Source of the DNA: an uncultured Pseudomonadota bacterium
Lineage (GTDB): Bacteria; Pseudomonadota; Gammaproteobacteria; Xanthomonadales; Wenzhouxiangellaceae
DNA: 64,000 nucleotides
Direction: 5' to 3'
NCBI GenBank assembly: GCA_937138395.1
Contig: CAKZPB010000077.1
Location: 1 to 64,000, forward strand
Within the stretch, counting starts at the first letter, position 1. The number at the start of each line of letters is the position of its first letter. Made by a program: the position numbers and the translations under genes. Shown here in pieces: positions 34,577 through 43,538 of this stretch. Below the pieces are notes generated by a model. The model searched no databases, was not told the DNA's origin, and saw nothing but the letters and a program-made list of their open reading frames with translations.

Positions 34577-37345
34577 CTACTCGATATTCCGCAGCTTTTC
34601 GATCTGCTGATCCAGCTGCGCCAAAGCGGCCTCATGCTCTTTGAGTCGGGTGCGCTCTTTTTCGACGACGGCTTCGGGCGCGTTCTGAACGAAGCGCTCG
34701 TTGGCCAGTTTGTTCTGCACCATCTCAAGCCCTTTGCTTTCACGTTGATGCTGTTTTTCCAGCCGCGCCAGTTCCTCGCCGATATCGACCAGGCCGGCGA
34801 GCGGAATCAGCAAGCGCATTTCGCCGCACAGCTGCACAGCGCAGTCGCCAGCGTCGCGGTCATCACCGACCAGCTCGATGGATTCCAGCCGCGCCAGCCT
34901 GCGAATCCAGTGGTCAAATTGCACGAATCGCTGTTGATCACGATCCGTTGCCTGCTGCACCAGCAGCGGCATCGGTTTGCCGGGTGGTAGCTGTAGCTCG
35001 GTGCGCGCGGAGCGAATCGCCGAGATGACCTGTTTCAGCCAATCGACTTCAGTCTCGGCCACGTGATCTGTTGCGCCGGCCTCGGGCCAGGCTGCGGTGG
35101 CAATGAAATCGCCCTCCAGCGCCAGCGGCGCACGCAGGCGCTGCCAGATTTCTTCAGTGATAAATGGCGCGAATGGATGCAGCAATCGGAGACAGGTTTC
35201 GAGGACTTCAGCCAGCGTCCGCCTTGTTTGCTGCTGGAGTGCAGTATCGTCGTCGTGATTCAGTGCCGGCTTGGCCAGTTCCAGGTACCAATCGCAGAAT
35301 TCATTCCAGATAAACTCGTAGAGCGCCTGGCTGGCCAGATCGAAGCGATAGTTGGCCAGCGCATCGTCAACCTGGGCGATGGTGCGGTTCAGAGAGGAAC
35401 GAATCCAGCCTGAAATCGGATCAGGGTTGGCATCATCGATCACGGGTAGCGGTTGATTACCAATGTTCATCAGCACAAAGCGAGAGGCGTTCCACAGCTT
35501 GTTCAGGAAATTCCGGTAGCCCTCGCAGCGCGACAGGTCGAACTTGATGTCGCGGCCGTATCCGGCCAGCGAAGTGAAGGTAAAGCGCAGCGCATCGGCG
35601 CCATAGGCGGAAATGCCGTCCGGAAATTCCTCGCTCGTATGCTGCTCGATGGAGGCTTTCATCTCCGGCTGCATCAAGGCCGAGGTGCGTTTTTCAATCA
35701 GCGGTGTAAGCTCAATGCCGTCAATCAGATCAAGCGGATCCAGCACGTTGCCCTTTGACTTCGACATTTTCTGGCCGTCGCGGTCGCGAATCAGTCCGGT
35801 CATGTAGACCTGCTTGAACGGCACCTGGCCGGTGAAATGACCGGTCATCATGATCATCCGGGCAACCCAGAAAAAGATGATGTCGAAGCCGGTGATCAGT
35901 ACCGAGCTGGGCAGGTAGCGGCTGTAGCCATCGTTTTTCATTCGGTCCGGGTCCGGCCAGCCCATCGTGGAATGCGCCCACAGCGCCGATGAGAACCAGG
36001 TTTCCAATACGTCGGGATCCTGTTCAAGCGCAACGCCGTCGGCGATACCGTGCTGTTGACGAACTTCAGTTTCACTGCGGCCGACGTAGATATTGCCATC
36101 CAGGTCATGCCAGGCCGGAATCCGGTGGCCCCACCAGAGCTGACGAGAGATGCACCAGTCCTGCAGATTGTTCATCCAGTGCCGGTAGGTATTGATCCAG
36201 TTGCCTGGCACGAACTCCACCTTGCCGGATTCGACGGTGTTGAGCGCATCCCGGCCCAACTCATTCATGTTCACAAACCACTGGTGGGTCAGGAAGGGCT
36301 CGATGATCTGGCCGGAACGATCGCCTCTGGGCACGACCATGGCGTGGTCCTTTTCGGACACCAGCAGCCCCTCGCTGCGCAGGTCTTCAATGATGCGTTT
36401 GCGCGCTGCAAAACGATCCAGTCCACGATAATGCTCGGGTACTTCGTCGTTCATCCGGGCCCGGGGTGTGAAGATATTGATCGGCTCGAAATCATGCCGC
36501 TGGCCAACCTCCCAGTCATTGAAGTCATGCGCCGGCGTGATCTTCACGCAGCCGGTGCCGAATTCAGGATCGACATAGTCATCGGCTACGACCGGAATTT
36601 CACGACCGGTCAGTGGCAGCTGGACGGTTTGACCGACCAGGTCTGCGTAGCGCTCGTCTTCCGGATGAACGGCGACACAGACGTCGCCAAGCAGCGTTTC
36701 CGGGCGCGTGGTTGCGACCACAATATCGCCCTGGCCATCGCTTCTTGGATAGCGAATGGACCACAATTTGCCCTGTTCGTCGCTGTTCACGACTTCAAGA
36801 TCAGAAATGGCGGTCTGCAGCACCGGGTCCCAATTGACCAGGCGTGGCCCGCGGTAGATCTTGCCTTCATCATGCAGGCGCACGAAGGTTTCAATCACGG
36901 CTTCGGACAGGCTATCGTCCATCGTGAACCGTTCACGTGACCAGTCAACCGACGTGCCCAGCCGCCGCATCTGGCGCGTGATGGTCGAACCCGATTCCTG
37001 TTTCCATTGCCAGACCCGATCAATGAACTGCTGGCGGGTGTAATCCTCACGCGCCCCACCCTCAGCCTCGATCTGACGAGTGACAACCATTTCGGTGGCG
37101 ATGCCGGCATGATCAACGCCGGCTTGCCACAAGGTATCGTAGCCTTTCATCCGGTGCGCACGGATCAGGCAATCCATCAGCGTATGCTGAAATGCATGGC
37201 CCATATGCAGTGTGCCGGTGACGTTGGGCGGCGGCAGCAGAATACAAAACGGCGTGCCTTGGCCCGTGGGCTTGAAGCAGCCTTCGGTTTCCCACTCCTG
37301 ATACCAGCGCTGTTCCAGCGCTTCTGGTTGATAGTTTTTTTCCAT
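34577..37345 (-). CDS. valS: Valyl-tRNA synthetase
   Basis: The 922-residue class I synthetase charges tRNA(Val). The HIGH motif appears as HMGHAFQHTLMD near residue 46 and the KMSKS motif as GQKMSKSKGNVLDP, with the CP1 editing domain between them (TTRPETLLGD). The C-terminal arm ends in the helical coiled-coil region LEKQHQRESKGLEMVQNKLA typical of ValRS. Follows holC and pepA on the minus strand, the conserved pepA-holC-valS order. Confidence 0.98.
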   Translation of the reverse strand: MEKNYQPEALEQRWYQEWETEGCFKPTGQGTPFCILLPPPNVTGTLHMGHAFQHTLMDCLIRAHRMKGYDTLWQAGVDHAGIATEMVVTRQIEAEGGAREDYTRQQFIDRVWQWKQESGSTITRQMRRLGTSVDWSRERFTMDDSLSEAVIETFVRLHDEGKIYRGPRLVNWDPVLQTAISDLEVVNSDEQGKLWSIRYPRSDGQGDIVVATTRPETLLGDVCVAVHPEDERYADLVGQTVQLPLTGREIPVVADDYVDPEFGTGCVKITPAHDFNDWEVGQRHDFEPINIFTPRARMNDEVPEHYRGLDRFAARKRIIEDLRSEGLLVSEKDHAMVVPRGDRSGQIIEPFLTHQWFVNMNELGRDALNTVESGKVEFVPGNWINTYRHWMNNLQDWCISRQLWWGHRIPAWHDLDGNIYVGRSETEVRQQHGIADGVALEQDPDVLETWFSSALWAHSTMGWPDPDRMKNDGYSRYLPSSVLITGFDIIFFWVARMIMMTGHFTGQVPFKQVYMTGLIRDRDGQKMSKSKGNVLDPLDLIDGIELTPLIEKRTSALMQPEMKASIEQHTSEEFPDGISAYGADALRFTFTSLAGYGRDIKFDLSRCEGYRNFLNKLWNASRFVLMNIGNQPLPVIDDANPDPISGWIRSSLNRTIAQVDDALANYRFDLASQALYEFIWNEFCDWYLELAKPALNHDDDTALQQQTRRTLAEVLETCLRLLHPFAPFITEEIWQRLRAPLALEGDFIATAAWPEAGATDHVAETEVDWLKQVISAIRSARTELQLPPGKPMPLLVQQATDRDQQRFVQFDHWIRRLARLESIELVGDDRDAGDCAVQLCGEMRLLIPLAGLVDIGEELARLEKQHQRESKGLEMVQNKLANERFVQNAPEAVVEKERTRLKEHEAALAQLDQQIEKLRNIE

Positions 37346-37394
37346 TGGCCTAGCCTGACACCATTCTCAGTTCAGTCGATGATCCTGCAGCCGG

Positions 37395-37820
37395 TTATTT
37401 CAGCACATGATGATGCAAGTCGGCACCACGCTGTTTCCAATCGGACCAGCGCTGGCGCAGCGCCTGCTTGAGCGTTTCGTCCTGGGGCACGATTTCAAGC
37501 ACGCGGGTGAATTGACCCGCCGGCAGCGCGCCTTCTGGCACAAGATTGATCAGCACGTCGGAATGGTCCGGTGATTGTTCACTCAGCACGATCGTGCGGT
37601 CTGCAGTCGAATCCGGTTGCTGGCCGGATCGAATACGGATATGCGGCAGGAATCGGCCTTTGGGCTCATGCCAGAGGCGCTCATCGAGTTGATCAAGCTG
37701 CTCCGGGCCGCCGACGATGGCCAGGCGACCGCAGCTTGGCCATGCGCGCCCGCTCAGCACCGCCGCAACGAACAGCGGATCGGTATAGCGACCCTTCATT
37801 TCATAAAAATCGACTCGCAT
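37395..37820 (-). CDS. holC: DNA polymerase III chi subunit
   Basis: From the ATG at 37820 the product is 141 residues and matches HolC in order: an N-terminal VDFYEM strand, RLAIVGGPEQLDQLDERLWHEPKGRFLPH (chi has LDEALW...FVPH), a SDVLINLVPEGALPAGQFTRVLEIVP block, and a C-terminal RQRWSDWKQRGADLHHH. The chi subunit links the clamp loader to SSB and to psi (probable holD at 31845). It lies between pepA and valS, the usual neighbours. The frame continues upstream but adds non-homologous residues. Confidence 0.9.
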   Translation of the reverse strand: MRVDFYEMKGRYTDPLFVAAVLSGRAWPSCGRLAIVGGPEQLDQLDERLWHEPKGRFLPHIRIRSGQQPDSTADRTIVLSEQSPDHSDVLINLVPEGALPAGQFTRVLEIVPQDETLKQALRQRWSDWKQRGADLHHHVLK

Positions 37821-37846
37821 GCTGCAATATCGCCGAGAAACCCGAG

Positions 37847-39340
37847 TCAGGCGACCTTGTTGATCAACCAGTTGCTGAGCAGGCCGACCGGACGTCCGGA
37901 TGCGCTCTCCGGCTTGCCCCAGCGCCACGCCGAGCCGGCGATATCCAGGTGAGCCCAGCGCTGACCTTCAGCGAAACGGGCCAGAAAACAGCCGGCCGTA
38001 ATCGAGCCTGCGCCGGATCCGCCAATATTGCGCATATCGGCAAACGTGGAGTCGATGAGTGGCTGATATTCGTCCCAGAGCGGCAAGCGCCAGGCACGAT
38101 CGGCCGCCTCCAGGCCGGCTTCCAGCAGCTCTCCGGCCAGTTCGTCGTCCTGTGTCATGACGGCTGTGGCCAGATGACCGAAAGTCACTACGCAGGCGCC
38201 GGTCAGTGTGGCGATATCGACCATCATGTCCGGTTCGACGTTTCTTGCGGTCCAGGTCAGCGCATCGGCCAGAATCATGCGGCCTTCGGCATCGGTGTTC
38301 TGGACTTCAATGGTCTTGCCGGACATGGCCGTGATGACATCGCCGGGGCGATACGACTTTCCGTCGGGCATGTTTTCGACCAGCGCAACAACACAGTCCA
38401 CGTTCAGCTCAAGCCCCATGCGGGCGATACTTTCAATGGTGCCGATCGCGCTGGCTGCCCCGCACATATCAAACTTCATTTGCTCCATCAGCTCGCGCGG
38501 TTTGATTGAAATGCCGCCGGTATCGAACGTCACACCCTTGCCGACCATGGCAATCGGTTTCTGATCAGCCGAACCACCGCGCCAGCGCAAATGCACAAGC
38601 CGCGATGGATTGACGCTGCCCTGACCGACCGCCAGCAGCGCGTTCATGTCGAGTGCCTGCATTTGGTCCTCATCGAGCACATCAACCTCGAGCCCTTCAA
38701 TGTCGTTGGCAAGATCGGCCGCTAATTCAGCCACGTAGACCGGCGTACAGATATTGGGTGGCAAATCGCCCAGCATGCGGCAGCGTCGCACGCCGGTCGC
38801 AATGTGACCGGCACGCCCTACTGCGGCACCGGCGCCTTCGAGATCTTCGAAGCTGACGCTGGCCGTAGCCGGCGGCGCGTCGTCTTTCGGCTTCTTGGTC
38901 AGATCATAGCGATAGTCACTGTGGTCCAGGGCCAGCGCTGCCTGTTGAATTTTCCACGAAGGCGATCGGCCTGCCACCTCCAGGCGAGGAATCAGGCAGT
39001 GGGCACGCACAGCCTGGGAATCTCTCAGTGCCTTGCCCGCGCCCAGCGCAATGGCCTGATACACCTGATCGGACATCTTATTGAGCTTGCCGGTACCGGT
39101 AATCAGCAGCCGGTCGGCGCCCAGTCCGGTCGGGTGATACAGGGTGACAGTCTTGCCAGCAGTCCGGGGAAGCTCACCGGCATCGGCCATGCGCTGAACA
39201 AAGCCCTGGGTCGCTTCGGCCAGTTCAGGAAGCTGTTCGGCAATCGGTTGTTCGGTATTGAGGGCTACAATCAGGCAGTCGGTTTGAATGGTCGCAACTG
39301 CGCTGGAATCTGTCGAGAACTGTATGGTCGTAATCTGCAT
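37847..39340 (-). CDS. pepA: Leucyl aminopeptidase (M17)
   Basis: From the ATG at 39340 the product is 497 residues. The metal- and substrate-binding motifs of M17 peptidases are present: GKGVTFDTGGISIKP and NTDAEGRMILADALTW, with MKFDMCGAASAIG. PepA removes N-terminal amino acids in the cytosol and also binds DNA in some bacteria. A longer open frame to 39433 lacks family similarity. A palindrome CCGGTT-TAG-AACCGG at 39359-39373 lies in its leader and could be regulatory. Divergent from lptF. Confidence 0.96.
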   Translation of the reverse strand: MQITTIQFSTDSSAVATIQTDCLIVALNTEQPIAEQLPELAEATQGFVQRMADAGELPRTAGKTVTLYHPTGLGADRLLITGTGKLNKMSDQVYQAIALGAGKALRDSQAVRAHCLIPRLEVAGRSPSWKIQQAALALDHSDYRYDLTKKPKDDAPPATASVSFEDLEGAGAAVGRAGHIATGVRRCRMLGDLPPNICTPVYVAELAADLANDIEGLEVDVLDEDQMQALDMNALLAVGQGSVNPSRLVHLRWRGGSADQKPIAMVGKGVTFDTGGISIKPRELMEQMKFDMCGAASAIGTIESIARMGLELNVDCVVALVENMPDGKSYRPGDVITAMSGKTIEVQNTDAEGRMILADALTWTARNVEPDMMVDIATLTGACVVTFGHLATAVMTQDDELAGELLEAGLEAADRAWRLPLWDEYQPLIDSTFADMRNIGGSGAGSITAGCFLARFAEGQRWAHLDIAGSAWRWGKPESASGRPVGLLSNWLINKVA

Positions 39341-39358
39341 AACAAATGGATCCTGGTG

Positions 39359-39373
39359 CCGGTTTAGAACCGG
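39359..39373. promoter_or_regulatory. Inverted repeat in the pepA/lptF divergent region
   Basis: A perfect 6-bp palindrome CCGGTT/AACCGG with a 3-base spacer lies 19 bases ahead of the pepA start, between divergent pepA and lptF. It is a plausible operator or hairpin; nothing identifies the binding factor. Confidence 0.25.
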
Positions 39374-39492
39374 TGTTTGAAATGAAATTGAATGGGCTTT
39401 ATCCGAAACCATCATTGTACCTGCCGTGGTCACCCTTGGCTGTGGTCAATGCCGGCTGGCAGCAATTCGTCTTGATCGTGGATTGTTGAAGC

Positions 39493-40566
39493 ATGTTGTT
39501 GAGTCGAATGGACCGCCATGTGCTGGCTTCTGCATTCTGGGCCAGCTTGATGACGCTGCTGGTGTTGTTGGCGATCACGCTGGCGCTGTTTCTGGCCGAA
39601 TTATTGGCCGATGTAGGCCAGGGTCAGGCGGCAGCCGGTCAAGTGATCCAACTGCTTGGACTGCGCATTCCAGAAGCGCTGCTGCTGATAGCACCACTTG
39701 CATTGATGCTCGGCTTGATGCTGGCGCTGGGTCAGATGACGCAGCAACACGAGCTGGGTATCTTTCGTTCTTCCGGGCTTGCGGCGGGGCGCCTGATGAA
39801 ACCCGTTGTGCTGCTGGCGATGGCCTGGGTGCTTGGTCTGCTGTTGATTTCTGGTTGGCTGGCGCCATGGGCCGAACGGCAGTCACAGTCGATTCATCAA
39901 GAACTGGCCGAACAGTTGCTGGTTGCCAGCGTCAAGCCCGGCCAATTCAACGTCATCGGTAACGATGGGTTCAGCGTGTATGTCGAGCGCATGGACCCCG
40001 ACACTGCCGCACTTGAAAATCTGTTCATCTACCTACCAACCGAGGCCGGCGTCGAGGTCGTCACAGCGTCACAGGGGGCGCTGCAGTTCGATTCCGTCCG
40101 TGGTCAGCGCATGCTGTCGTTGTTTGACGGCGTGCATGTTCGGCATGATGCCAGCCTGCCGTCCGGCCTGAGTCGGATCGAGTTCGAGCGAAATGATATC
40201 TTCTTGCCGCAGCCGACCGCGGCCATCACAATGCGCGACATTGATGGCATGAGCCTGCCAACGTTATTTGAACAGCCGCTTGTCGATGGGCTGGCTGAGC
40301 GGCATGAACGCTATGCGCCTGCGGTCATTGCGATTGTATTCATGCTGATCGTGCTGCCGGTGACCCTGGAGCGACCGCGTGCCAATCGTTATGGCATCGT
40401 TTTACTTGGCCTGCTCAGTTATCTGCTGTATAGCAATGCCATCCAGATCGCCCTCGGTCAATTCGAACAATCGGTGTTCCTGGCGCGCTTCGGTCTTTGG
40501 CCGATGCATGCGCTGGCGCTGCTGTTGGCATTCGGGTTATGGCTAAACTGGTATCGCCGGTGGTGA
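39493..40566 (+). CDS. lptF: LPS export permease LptF
   Basis: LptF is a permease subunit of the LptB2FG ABC exporter that extracts lipopolysaccharide from the inner membrane. The 357-residue protein has three N-terminal and three C-terminal membrane helices around a periplasmic jelly-roll domain (SVKPGQFNVIGNDGFSVYVERM). Characteristic stretches are LRIPEALLLIAPLALMLGLMLALGQM and HELGIFRSSGLAAGRLM. It lies 13 bases before lptG. Confidence 0.93.
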   Translation: MLLSRMDRHVLASAFWASLMTLLVLLAITLALFLAELLADVGQGQAAAGQVIQLLGLRIPEALLLIAPLALMLGLMLALGQMTQQHELGIFRSSGLAAGRLMKPVVLLAMAWVLGLLLISGWLAPWAERQSQSIHQELAEQLLVASVKPGQFNVIGNDGFSVYVERMDPDTAALENLFIYLPTEAGVEVVTASQGALQFDSVRGQRMLSLFDGVHVRHDASLPSGLSRIEFERNDIFLPQPTAAITMRDIDGMSLPTLFEQPLVDGLAERHERYAPAVIAIVFMLIVLPVTLERPRANRYGIVLLGLLSYLLYSNAIQIALGQFEQSVFLARFGLWPMHALALLLAFGLWLNWYRRW

Positions 40567-40579
40567 GGTCAGAAAGCCA

Positions 40580-41671
40580 ATGAAGCTAACTGCATTGCTT
40601 ACTCGCTATCTTGTGTCGGCCTCACTGTCGGCCGTTGTTCAGGTTGGTTTGATCCTGGGCGGACTGTATCTGACCTTCCAGCTGGTGCGCGAGCTTGGGG
40701 ATCTGGAAGGAGGCTATGGCGTTGTTCAGATGTTGGCTTATCTGTTGCGCACGTTCCCGACGGGCTTGTACGACATGTTTCCGTTCATTGTGCTGATCGG
40801 CTGCATGATTGCAGCCGGCCGGCTGGCTTCCAGTCATGAGCTGGTGGCCATGCGTGCCAGCGGATTTGATCGAAGGCACATTGCTTCCAGAATCATGCTG
40901 GTGGTGCTGGGGCTTTCATTGTTCATGATGGCCATGGCCGAGTGGTGGATGCCCGCGCTCGAAATGAACGCCAGAGCCGATCGCGAACAGGCCCGCAGCG
41001 GCCAGTTGTCGGCCAGCCAGGGTCGGGAAATCTGGATTCGTGATGCGAATCGCATGATCCAGGCTGAATTGCTGGTCAACGATCCAGCGCTGGGCGTTCG
41101 ATTTGCCAATCTGCAGTTCTATGAACTCAACGACCGCTATCGGCCAGTACAGCTGGTCCACGCCCGCTTTGCAGTCCATCAGGATCGGCAGTGGCGATTG
41201 CAGGAAGTGCAACGGATGAGCATGGCTGCTACCCGGGCTGCGAATCAAGTTCGGCTGGCGAAACAAGAATCGCTGGTGCTGGAGTCATCGATCAATCCTG
41301 ACGTGTTCCTGGCGTTGTCAACCCGGCCACGACTGATGTCGATGCGGGATATCCGCCGGATCTCGGGCTACCTTGACCAGAATGAACTGGATACCTCGCG
41401 CTATCAGGAAGCATTCTGGCGGCGCCTGTTTTATCCGCTGAATATACTGGCCATGGTGTTGGCCGGATTGCCGCTGCTATTTCGAGCGGACCGTCAGTTG
41501 GCTCCAGCCACCAGTGTCTTTGCAGGCATTGCAGTCGGCATTGCATTCTTTATAGTCTGGCGTACGGTAACCGGATTATCCGGGCTGTTGCCATTGCCGC
41601 TATGGCAATTCCATCTTGTACCGGCAGTGCTGTTTATCGGGTTCGGGTTGTGGCGGCTGCAAAAGGGATGA
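40580..41671 (+). CDS. lptG: LPS export permease LptG
   Basis: The 363-residue protein is the second permease subunit of the LPS transporter. It begins LTALLTRYLVSASLSAVVQVGLIL and has the coupling stretch ASSHELVAMRASGFDRRHIA, a periplasmic domain with QGREIWIRDANRMIQAELLV, and three final helices ending LPLPLWQFHLVPAVLFIGFGLWRL. Paired with lptF, as in nearly all gammaproteobacteria. The 385-base gap downstream is filled by a MITE-like repeat. Confidence 0.93.
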   Translation: MKLTALLTRYLVSASLSAVVQVGLILGGLYLTFQLVRELGDLEGGYGVVQMLAYLLRTFPTGLYDMFPFIVLIGCMIAAGRLASSHELVAMRASGFDRRHIASRIMLVVLGLSLFMMAMAEWWMPALEMNARADREQARSGQLSASQGREIWIRDANRMIQAELLVNDPALGVRFANLQFYELNDRYRPVQLVHARFAVHQDRQWRLQEVQRMSMAATRAANQVRLAKQESLVLESSINPDVFLALSTRPRLMSMRDIRRISGYLDQNELDTSRYQEAFWRRLFYPLNILAMVLAGLPLLFRADRQLAPATSVFAGIAVGIAFFIVWRTVTGLSGLLPLPLWQFHLVPAVLFIGFGLWRLQKG

Positions 41672-41722
41672 CGATCACGGATCCTTTGAACAGCGCCCAT
41701 TCGGCTCTGAAAGTCGAGTAGC

Positions 41723-42004
41723 TCAAGGAACCTCTGGATAACTATACCCGGGCGCGACGGGTCTTTGCGGGAGGCTCCGGCGCGGCTTGGGCGAGTGCCG
41801 TTTGGTCATTCCAAATAAGCGAGTCCAAACGAGGCGGAGGCCCCGCGAAGCTCCGTCCCCTAAGGGTTTCACCGGAAAAACTGCATCTCGCACGTCGCGC
41901 CACTCGGCCGTAGCTACGGCTACTGTCACTCGCGTCGCACCACACGATCTGCGGCTTTTCTGACTGAAGCGCGCTCAGAGCATAGTTATTCAGAGGTTAC
42001 TTAA
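41723..42004. mobile_element. MITE-like element, copy 1 (282 bp)
   Basis: This occupies most of the 41672-42056 gap. The ends are inverted repeats of 23 bases with 20 matches: the left end (41723-41745) contains AACCTCTGGATAACTAT and the right end (41982-42004) its reversed near-copy ATAGTTATTCAGAGGTT. The interior holds a 12-bp palindrome CCGTAGCTACGG (near 41908) and a GC-rich block shared with the second copy at 50539-50880, including GAGGCGGAGGCCCCGC. There is no long reading frame or transposase. The remaining bases of the gap show nothing. Confidence 0.75.
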
Positions 42005-42056
42005 AAAACGTTCAATGTTCATGACGTGTCGAATTATCAGTGCATGATTCGAATGG

Positions 42057-42554
42057 TCACTGGCTGTATTCGACGGATTGCATGACGATGATCCGTGAAC
42101 GACTGGCAAGATCATGCCAGGTGGCAGAATCCTTGCGCAATAAAGCCCAGAGAAAACCGAAGCCGAGCAATAGGAGCGAAATGCCGCCGACCAAAACGCG
42201 CACAACAGAATCGGACACGCTGATGGTGCCTTTTGGGTGTTGCGACCGCACGGATATCAGGCGCATGTTCCAGGCCCGCATGCCTACGGTTTGACCACCC
42301 AGCAGCCAGCCACTGGCAAAATAGCCCCAGGTCAGTACCAGCAGATAGCCTTGAAACAATAAATTGCCGGGCTCGACCGCGGCATTGGTTGGAAGTACAA
42401 CCAGGCTGCTGCCGACAATCCAGACCGCAATCAGGATCAGTCCGTCATAGATCAACGCGCCACAGCGACGGAGCAGCGAACAGGCTTCATGTTCATGAGG
42501 GATTGGATGATTCACGGGATCAAGCAAAACTTTCGGTTTGCACTTTTGGCGCAT
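42057..42554 (-). CDS. RDD-family membrane protein
   Basis: The 165-residue product has the RDD pattern: LLRRCGALIYDGLILIAVW (R near residue 29, with D), a second helix LLFQGYLLVLTWGYFASGWLLGG, the connecting QTVGMRAWNMRLIS and a third helix GGISLLLLGFGFLW followed by WHDLASRSRIIV. RDD proteins are small membrane proteins, in some species implicated in cation transport or folding of other membrane proteins. Its stop lies 53 bases from the MITE-like element; it diverges from the DUF3450-TonB operon. Confidence 0.9.
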   Translation of the reverse strand: MRQKCKPKVLLDPVNHPIPHEHEACSLLRRCGALIYDGLILIAVWIVGSSLVVLPTNAAVEPGNLLFQGYLLVLTWGYFASGWLLGGQTVGMRAWNMRLISVRSQHPKGTISVSDSVVRVLVGGISLLLLGFGFLWALLRKDSATWHDLASRSRIIVMQSVEYSQ

Positions 42555-42762
42555 TGTGGCATAGTTAACAAAAATTCAAGTTAATACCCGACAGAGTGCT
42601 CATTGCGCAATTAACCGCGCATTGCGAAAGCGAAGCTGGCAGAATGAACTTGATTTAATGGATGAGGTGGCGGCATGATTGCCGTCTTCGTGACAGCAAC
42701 AACCCAATCTGGATCTTTAAATCAAAATCGAATTGACCAAAATTCACCACACGGAAATCATT

Positions 42763-43536
42763 ATGGTTAAACACTATTCTCCAAAACTCATCGTATTAAG
42801 CCTGGCGTTGGTCGCCCTGGCTTTGATGAGTGGTCTGAGTGCATGGGCACAGGTTCTGGATCAAAGTATTCAGACTGAGAATCGCATCACGCGTGATGCC
42901 GCACAGGCACAAGAGCAAATCGATAACGTCGTCGATCAAACCGATCGCATCACCGATGAATACCGCAGTTTATTGATCGAAATCGATGGTATGCAGATCT
43001 ATAACGATCAACTCGAGCGCGTGGTCAACAACCAGCAAAGTGAAATTACCTCGATCAACAACCAGCTTGAAAATCTGGAAGACACCAACCGCGACGTTGT
43101 TCCGCTGATGATCGAGATGGCCGAAACGCTGCCGCGGTTGATTCGGGCTGATGTGCCGTTCCGTGTTGATCAGCGCATGTCGCGCGCCGAGAATCTGGTC
43201 ACCGCGCTGGACCGTTCGGATGTCACCACCTCGGAAAAATTCCGTCGGATTCTCGAAGCCTATCAGGATGAAATCGAACTCGGCCGAACCACGGAAGGTT
43301 ACCGTGGCCGCCTGCCGGATGGTCAGCAGGTCGATTTTTTGCGCATTGGTCGCACATTGCTGTTCTATCAATCGCTCGACGGTACCGAGACCGGTTGGTA
43401 CAACCCGACCTCGCGCCAGTTCGAGCTGCTGGGCGATAATTATCGCCTGCCGGTCAGCGATGGTTTGGCGATCGCGCAAAACCAGGTTGCACCGGATCTG
43501 GTGCGTCTTCCCGTCCCAGCCCCGACGAGCGAATAA
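42763..43536 (+). CDS. DUF3450 periplasmic coiled-coil protein
   Basis: From the ATG at 42763 the product is 257 residues: a signal peptide (LIVLSLALVALALMSGLSAWA), a long coiled coil (about 35-110, containing ERVVNNQQSEITSINNQLEN), and a globular end with PLMIEMAETLPRLIRADVPF, YRGRLPDGQQVDFLRIGRTL and QSLDGTETGWYNP. This is a DUF3450 protein, which precedes TtpC/ExbB-type genes in TonB2-like operons of other gammaproteobacteria. It starts the six-gene operon and lies 2 bases before the next gene. The spacer 42555-42762 has two CATTGCG copies 19 bases apart (42601, 42620) of unknown meaning. Confidence 0.88.
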   Translation: MVKHYSPKLIVLSLALVALALMSGLSAWAQVLDQSIQTENRITRDAAQAQEQIDNVVDQTDRITDEYRSLLIEIDGMQIYNDQLERVVNNQQSEITSINNQLENLEDTNRDVVPLMIEMAETLPRLIRADVPFRVDQRMSRAENLVTALDRSDVTTSEKFRRILEAYQDEIELGRTTEGYRGRLPDGQQVDFLRIGRTLLFYQSLDGTETGWYNPTSRQFELLGDNYRLPVSDGLAIAQNQVAPDLVRLPVPAPTSE

Positions 43537-43538
43537 CA

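Noticed and set aside
37847-39433. Longer pepA with 31 extra N-terminal residues
   Set aside because: The extension overlaps the divergent lptF control region and lacks the M17 start; the ATG at 39340 gives the normal length.
42601-42626. Operator of two CATTGCG copies upstream of the DUF3450 gene
   Set aside because: Seven-base matches at 19-base spacing are suggestive but may be chance; no matching regulator site is known to me, and no Fur-box-like sequence is visible there.
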